Shown here piece after piece: positions 58,303 to 64,000 of a DNA stretch of 64,000 bases; the stretch's first letter is position 1; every line of letters begins with the position of its first letter. Position numbers and translations under genes: made by a program. This DNA comes from Saccharum officinarum (taxonomy: Eukaryota > Streptophyta > Magnoliopsida > Poales > Poaceae): positions 1,058,743 through 1,122,742 of the forward strand of contig CM036209.1 in assembly GCA_020631735.1 (NCBI GenBank), read 5' to 3'. The notes beneath the pieces are model-generated. The model had not been told where the DNA came from. It saw only the letters and a program-made list of their open reading frames with translations, and did not search any database.

Positions 58303-59210
58303 CTTCAGTTAGGAACTAGAATAAGTGAAACATGAGCAAATGAAGGCATTGCAAATCCAAGAGCCTGTAGAAGAACGCCAGGGTTATGTTCAATTTTCCT
58401 CATTCCGAAAGTGTCCCCTCAACATTTGGTTGGGCACTGAACTAAGTTCACATTATGTTGCCCAATACAATTTTGACAGAGTAGTAAGTTTGCATACCTT
58501 GCATCAAAATTAAGCACGAAATATATGTTATTTGTGTAAGCTATAAGATGTGCTAGAAACAGTCACTGAAACTGAAATCAGACAGAGCACATCTTTTCTA
58601 GTTTTTTAGCAGTAACATAGTGTGTTAACTGTAGGCCAGGCTGCACAGAACAGGTTGCTAACTTGTTATATATAGCAGTGCTCAGTCAACCATACACTGA
58701 TGATTTGAGACATTAAAAAGATCCTAGGAAAATTCATCTGAACAGGGAATTCACCGGAAGCAAGATTTTCAATCCTTCGAAAGGAGCATCAGCAGTACGT
58801 GACCTGTGCAAAAATACACATAAAGTAATTTAGAGCATGCAGAGACACCAATGGTTGATCCAGGAGAATAGTTTGTTTAATTTACAAGCCGAACGGAAGC
58901 ACATCAATGAGCAGAAGACCATTTCATCAACGTTATCATTAAGGTATTCCTAGTTTCCATCTGCGTTTTCAGTGTGCATCATTTGAAAATAACAAAAACG
59001 AATTAAGCAGAAAAATACTTTAAGCTCTGACTTCAGCTGACTATTAAAACATAATTTGGCTAGCCCTAACAAAGGAAGACAAGATCAAGTCGGCATAGTC
59101 TTCTACCAACCAAGGATATCAGATAAAGTAAACACTGATATGACTACTCAAAGTAAACTGATTCAGTGGCGAATCGTTCCTTTTCAGATGGATTTGTTGG
59201 TTATTACCAA
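58303..59210. other. Unassigned sequence, possible intron/flank
   Basis: No recognised gene. On the minus strand a possible exon (about 58742-58806, SRTADAPFEGLKILLP after TTTTTGCACAG) has good splice-like borders but no family I can name. Confidence 0.35.
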
Positions 59211-59455
59211 GGCCCTGTTTAGTTCCTAACAAATTTTGTAAAATTTTTCAGATTCTCCGTCACATCGAATCTTTGGACACATGCATGAAGCATTAAATAT
59301 AGATAAAAAAATAAAACTAATTACACAGTTTAGACGAAATAGACGAGACAAATATTTTAAGCCTAATTAGACCATAATTGGACACTAATTGCCAAATAAC
59401 AATGAAATTTGCTATAGTATCATTTTGCAAAAAAAATTTGCAACTAAACAGGCCC
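59211..59455. mobile_element. Tourist-like MITE (245 bp), same family as 28396
   Basis: TIRs GGCCCTGTTTAGTTCC and complement of GCAACTAAACAGGCCC; interior CTCCGTCACATCGAATCTTT and GCCTAATTAGACCATAATTG. Flanking triplets CAA/TAA are imperfect. Confidence 0.85.
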
Positions 59456-60422
59456 TAACCAAAATAGAAAGACAGGACGTTTTCCTGGCCGGGCAGTAGG
59501 GTTTCCTCACGCTAGTGTCCTGCGATCAGCGCAGCGGTTCACCACGTCCGGCGGAGATCGAGCATGGAGCGTTACCGTCGGGAGGAGGCGACCGGCGCTC
59601 GCGTCCTGTTCCGGGAGGAGACGGCTGGCGGCGGGATGACCTCATGCTGGTCCTGTTCAGAGCTCGCGTCCTGATCCTGGAGGAGGCCGGCGGGATCACT
59701 GTTTGTGTCCTGCTCTTGGAGGAGGCAACCAGGCACGGGAGGAGACGGCCGGCGGTGGGATCACTGTTTGCGTCCTCCCTAGCGTCCTGATCGGTGGTTT
59801 TTTTATTTCGTGATTATTCTGTGTTCGAAGTATTTGAACCCTGACCAGCGCGTTTGATGACCAGCGCATTTGAAGCTGCAAGGGCAGAAGGCGTGCGGGG
59901 GGGTCTAAGTTTGAAGCCTTGCATTAAACTCCATCGGATTGGGTTTGATTGTTTTCCTAGCCTTGATCTTAATGAAGATGATTTTCTATGTGCGTTTTTC
60001 TGGGTGTACAATGGTTGGAGGCTCTCAGCGGAGGACGTTTTCTTAGGTGGACATAGGATAGTTTTGATTGGTCCATTATAGTAGATATTGGGTTTGGTTG
60101 TTTTCCTAGCCCTTGATCTTAATGAAGACGATTTTCTATGTGCGTTTTTCTAGGTGCACAATGGTTGAAGGCTCTCAGCGGGGGGGGACATTTTCTTAGG
60201 TGGACATAGGATAGTTTTGATTGATCCATTATAGTAGAGATTAATTTTGCATTTCTTCTATATTTTTTGTGACTTATTTCTTCTATATATTAGGTGCCTA
60301 ATTTTGCCATCATTTAACAAAATTGTAAATTGTCCTCTTATGATTTGTATTTTTAATTATACTAGTTATGAACAGGTAATCTTGGCATTGTTTGACTATA
60401 GAAAAAAATTGTAAAAATCATA
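59456..60422. other. Intergenic with a local ~150-bp tandem duplication
   Basis: GC-rich start (59460-59790) with repeats of GGGAGGAGACGGC, GGCGGGATCACTGTTTG and CGTCCTG; then about 59938-60088 and 60089-60240 are direct repeats (TTGATCTTAATGAAGA, TTCTATGTGCGTTTTTCT, CTTAGGTGGACATAGGATAG). No gene recognised. Confidence 0.7.
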
Positions 60423-62595
60423 TTGTATATATATCATATTTTTTTTGTCCTTGTCTGTGCTGAGGCACTGAGTATTAATCATCTTTTGTTTGATGATGAC
60501 TCATTGCTACTTCTGAAAGCCAATGAACGAAGTGCATGTCATTTGCAAAATATTTTAGCTGTATACGAGGAATACTCAGGGCAAACTATCAACAAGGACA
60601 AATCTTCTATCATGTTCAGCAAAAATACAAGTGACAGAGACAGAAGTGATATGTTGTCCATCCTGAATACATCTACAGAAGGAAGAAATGAAAAGTATTT
60701 AGGTCTCCCTGTATATATGGGCCAATCAATATCAAAAACCTTGGCTTATCTAAAGGATAGAGTGTGGAAGATAATACAAGGATGGAAAGAAAAACTTCTC
60801 TCTAAAGCAAGCAAAGAAATTTTGGTTAAGGTCGTAGCTCAGGCTATCCCAACATATGCAATGTCATGCTTTGACCTAATGAAATCATTATGTGATGAGA
60901 TTAGCACAGTGATTTGTCACTACTGGTGGTCACAACAAGACAATGAGAATAAAGTGCATTGGCTTTCCTGGGACACTATGTGTAGAAGAAAGGAGGAAGG
61001 AGGTTTGGGATTTCATGATTTACATCTCTTCAATTTAGCAATGCTGGCTAGACAAGCTTGGAGGCTAATCATGGCTTCCGACTCGTTATGCTGCTAGGTG
61101 CTCAAAGCCAAATATTTCTGGAATAGTGACCTTCTGAATGCTAAGGAGGCTCCTGGGATTTCATATACGTGGAGAAGCATATTGCGGGGAATTGAAGCTT
61201 TAAAAGATGGATTAATATGGCGAGTCGGTGGTTGCAATTCAATCAATATCTGGCTTGACGCATGGATACCCCATGGTGTAACAAGAATGCCCATTACCCC
61301 GAGGGGGCAGACGTTGATCACCCGTGTTACTGATTTGATGGACCCAACTACGGGTGGCTAGGATCATGTACTTGTTAGGGATGTCTTCTGGGAGGAGGAT
61401 GTGCAACATATACTTGCTATACCAGTACATACAAGAAGGGAGGATGTCATAGCATGGCACTTTGATAAGAAAGGGGTATTCTCTGTCAAATCGGCCTATC
61501 ATACTCTCCATGATTCATCGGTCCAGAAAGCAAGGAAACAGAAGGGAGAATCATCTAATGGACATGTGTACAGAAAGCTAGAATGGAAGCATGTTTGGCA
61601 TCTAAATTGTGCACCCAGAATCAAACATTTTCTATGGCGTTTGGTTCACAATAGTCTCCCTCTACAAATGAATATAAAGAGAAGAGGGATGTAATTAGAT
61701 ACCAAATGTCCAATATGTTGGAGACTTAATGAAGATGGGGATCACTTCTTTCTAAAGTGCAAGTTTGTTGTCAAATGTTGGAGAGAGGCATTGTTAGAGA
61801 ACATACAGACTGAATTGCTACATAAGCGTTCGGCTGCTGAAATGATTCTAGCTATCTTGTCACTCCAAGATGATGTAAGATTGCGGGTGATTATGCTTCT
61901 ATATTCTTGGTGGGAGGCACGGAACAAAACAAATGCAGGCGAAGGCATATGATCTCCAGGCCAAGTCGTCCACCGTGCAGCCATGCTAGTGATGGAATCC
62001 AATCCTGCAATGACGAAGGCAGATAAAGCACCACGACCACCAGATAGATGGACTCGGCCACCATTGGGTGTTCTCGAAATCAATTGTGATGGCGCTTTCT
62101 TTGCTGAAACAAAGTCAGGGGGCTAGGGCTTTGTAATTAGAGATCATAATAGCCATGCAATCTTGGTGGAGTCTGGCTCGCTAGAAGCTGTTCATGATGC
62201 TGAATGTACTGAAGTTCAGGCCTGCGTTGTGGCGTTGCAAGCAGCATTGAGTCATGGTATGGGCAATATCATACTCGAGTCGGACTCAATGAACACAGTG
62301 AAGGCGCTGTAGTCGAATGAGAGTGATCTTAGCCCAGCATCTATCATCTACAAAGAAGCAAGGGAGTTGATTTCTTTATGTTTTGATTCTGTACAAGTTT
62401 CTCATATTCCTAGATCACGTAATAGGAGTGCACATGAGCTCGCTCGTTAGCTCGTATGAGTCTTGGTTGCGACCCGGATCAACCTCATGTTTGGTGTGAT
62501 CCCCTCCCTAGTTTTGTATATGATATTGTGGTTCGCGATCATGCTGAACCGAGTGTGAATGAATAAAGAGACTCAACGAGTTTTGATAAAAAAGA
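60423..62595 (+). mobile_element. Element H: 5'-truncated LINE with RNase H domain
   Basis: Plus-strand LINE tail in broken frames. 60423-61097: RT second half (INHLLFDDDSLLLLKANERS; the usual FADD reads FDDD; EEYSGQTINKDKS; EKYLGLPVYMGQS; EGGLGFHDLHLFNLAMLARQ). 61098-61361: IWRVGGCNSINIWLDAWIP. 61401-61770: zf-RVT (KHVWHLNCAPRIKHFLWRL, CPICWRLNEDGDHFFLKC). 62070-62450: RNase H (EINCDGAFFAETKSGG, ESGSLEAVHDAECTEVQA, ILESDSMNTVKAL). The 3' end at about 62595 is TTTTGATAAAAAAG after AATAAAG. Stops TAG at 61095, 61691 area, 62124 and 62311 mark it as dead. Confidence 0.88.
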
Positions 62596-62999
62596 CTAAA
62601 AGTAATTGTAAATTGTTAACTATCTTTGTGCCAACATAGTAAGACTTTTGTCCTCGTCTAACTATACAAACAATTGGAATTTGTTAATTGTCTTTGTGCT
62701 AATGCAGATCATATTTTTATCCTTATCTAACTGTAGGAATAATTATAATTTGTTAATTAACTTTGTTAATTGTTTTTGCGCCAACTGACCCAAGGACGAT
62801 GACAGAAGAAAGATAAAGACACACACTAGTAATCCAATGGTTGTCGTATGGCACCTAAGAAAAAGAGAGATTTCAGGCTCCTGTTAAATAGCAATTCCCA
62901 TATAGAACAATTAAAACAGATTACAATGATTTGGGATAATCCCCTAATACATGGAAGTAGCCATATTACAACTGGACAGAAGACCACAACTGCTCTTAA
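62596..62999. other. Intergenic with short direct repeats
   Basis: AATTTGTTAATTGTCTTTGTGC.. wording recurs about every 75-85 bp (62605, 62680, 62755). No gene. Confidence 0.5.
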
Positions 63000-63242
63000 G
63001 AGCAAGTATAATAAGAGGTTGTAAGCTGGCTAGATGCCGAGGTGGAGGAGAGAGGAGAGGAGAGAGAAGAGAAGCGGGTTGTAACCTTGTAGCTGGTTTG
63101 GGCACAAGAACCAAAAAAATCTGTGAGAGAGACAAGTGGGCCATGTATTAATGATGAAAAGCTAACTATTATATGAGCGGGTTGGGAGATGGTTGCAAAG
63201 AACCTTATAGCCAGCAATCCAACTGTATTATTAGCCTTGCTC
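63000..63242. mobile_element. MITE (243 bp, TSD TAA)
   Basis: TIRs GAGCAAGTATAATAAGAGG and complement of TGTATTATTAGCCTTGCTC; flanked by TAA (62997-62999 and 63243-63245). The interior has a purine run (GGAGGAGAGAGGAGAGGAGA). Confidence 0.8.
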
Positions 63243-63245
63243 TAA

Positions 63246-63438
63246 GGCCAGTCTCAGTAGGGGTGTCTTTAGAGTTTTATCGGCATTAAATAGGGTGCCA
63301 ACTCAGCAAAAAGATAGATTTTATACTATATTGATGGAGAGAGAGGGGTATTGTTTCATGGCGGTGAAACGAGTGGGCTCTATTTCCCATGACTTGGAAA
63401 CTGCATGATGGCCCTACACGACACCTCCACTGAGGCTC
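63246..63438. mobile_element. MITE (about 193 bp), directly abutting the previous MITE
   Basis: GGCCAGTCTCAGTAGGGGTG at the left, complement of GACACCTCCACTGAGGCTCT at the right form imperfect inverted repeats. Begins right after the TAA that closes the preceding MITE. The right boundary is approximate. Confidence 0.65.
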
Positions 63439-64000
63439 TTTTGTTTCATCATCACGATCCCATGCAGCCATAGCTACTAGCGCCATATCCTTCTCCTTCC
63501 CTCCTCTCGTCCTCTATACCTTCCCATCCGGCCACCTCCCTTCCCATCTAGCCACCTGTAGATGGATCTAGCACCTCTGATGGTGGCCGAAGTCTCTGAC
63601 CGGTGCGGCTCCGGTGGGGAGGATCTGTCCTGAGCGGCTCCGGTGGGGGAGGAAACGGGAGCGAGGCCAGTCAGTGCAAGCGCAAGGCAATTGTGTTGCC
63701 TGCACCGCCGACAACCTCGTCACCTGCGCCGCCACCTACAAACTCCACCGCGCCGCCACTGTATACTGTGCCATGACAGCCACCTCAAGCAAGATTATAA
63801 GTTGGAGCGCAAAAAGGTTGCATTTGATATCTTAGTTATCTGTCTTTGCTTATCCTCAATTATTTTTGTTTCTGTATTTGCCTCTTCTTAAATTACTGTA
63901 GGATCTATGGTCTGATAGTAACACATCTCTATCCCATGTTGAGAGTCGGTGTCACGGTGTCAGTCTAGTTTCTTAAACAGGATGCCCTGGTAATAGTCTC
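63439..64000. other. Intergenic, no gene recognised
   Basis: C/T- and GC-rich sequence (63490-63780) with duplicated wording (GAGCGGCTCCGGTGGGG, TTCCCATC.GGCCACCT). ORFs of 73 and 82 codons overlap in different frames and show no domain. Confidence 0.4.

Noticed and set aside
1..64000. tRNA, rRNA or other structured RNA genes
   Set aside because: None recognised by eye; the only tRNA-like signals are the primer-binding sites of LTR elements.

Overview
The window is a piece of plant nuclear genome, almost certainly from a panicoid grass (an Andropogoneae relative such as Saccharum, Miscanthus or Sorghum is my inference; the species is not provable from this sequence). Evidence: very GC-rich single-exon coding sequence with strong GC skew, a fragment matching my memory of the grass-restricted DUF6598 family, dense Tourist/hAT MITEs, and SIRE-type Copia and Tekay-type Gypsy retrotransposons. 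Three runs of exactly 100 N (13214-13313, 37079-37178, 57455-57554) mark scaffold gaps. Most bases belong to transposable elements; only about 1.3 kb looks like a potentially functional host gene.

Region 1 (1-19090) is a Russian-doll nest. A long Ty3/Gypsy-type element E on the minus strand is represented by a 4.8-kb LTR (14266-19090), a primer-binding site and a little internal sequence (13063-14265). A SIRE-type Copia element B (minus; 5' LTR 10834-13062, gag, pol, polypurine tract, then the start of its 3' LTR 3605-4430) sits in E's internal region. A second, different SIRE-type Copia element A (minus; 5' LTR 1739-3604, PBS, gag running off the left edge) is inserted in B's 3' LTR.

Region 2 (19091-33579) is the gene island. 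A class I TCP transcription factor gene lies at 24819-26074 (plus). Its upstream side carries a large imperfect duplication, a tandem array of about ten ~245-bp units (about 20395-22945) and a non-LTR-type retroposon with a perfect 16-bp target-site duplication (23411-24270). Its downstream side carries at least eight MITEs, one nested in another and one a hAT-type element with an 8-bp duplication. At 32742-33579 is the 5' part of a DUF6598-family gene, cut off by a Copia insertion.

Region 3 (33580-53425) is a second nest: a minus-strand Tork-like Copia C (LTR 33580-33868, decayed pol) up to a gap, then a decayed plus-strand Copia D (37179-38136 and 49859-53425, 3' LTR 52893-53425) split by a complete chromodomain-carrying Tekay-type Gypsy element F (38137-49853) with two LTRs, PBS, PPT and a perfect 5-bp target-site duplication ATTGT. 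F carries an extra, broken ORF upstream of gag.

Region 4 (53426-64000) is intergenic: two 5'-truncated LINEs (G minus, about 55672-57165; H plus, about 60423-62595), two exon fragments of an organellar-type glutamyl-tRNA synthetase (58064-58302, minus) with a lesion at the splice junction, three MITEs and a local ~150-bp duplication.

The genes do not form a pathway: this is mobile-element stratigraphy around one regulatory gene. A recurring theme is single-base length changes in homopolymers (between the two LTRs of F, inside gag/pol genes and in the TCP coding region); whether these are real decay or uncorrected long-read assembly errors decides whether the TCP gene is intact. I found no clearly new biological system; the most unusual items are the extra ORF of element F, the duplicated and expanded region upstream of the TCP gene with its datable retroposon insertion, and the ~185-bp periodic structure inside the giant LTR of E.
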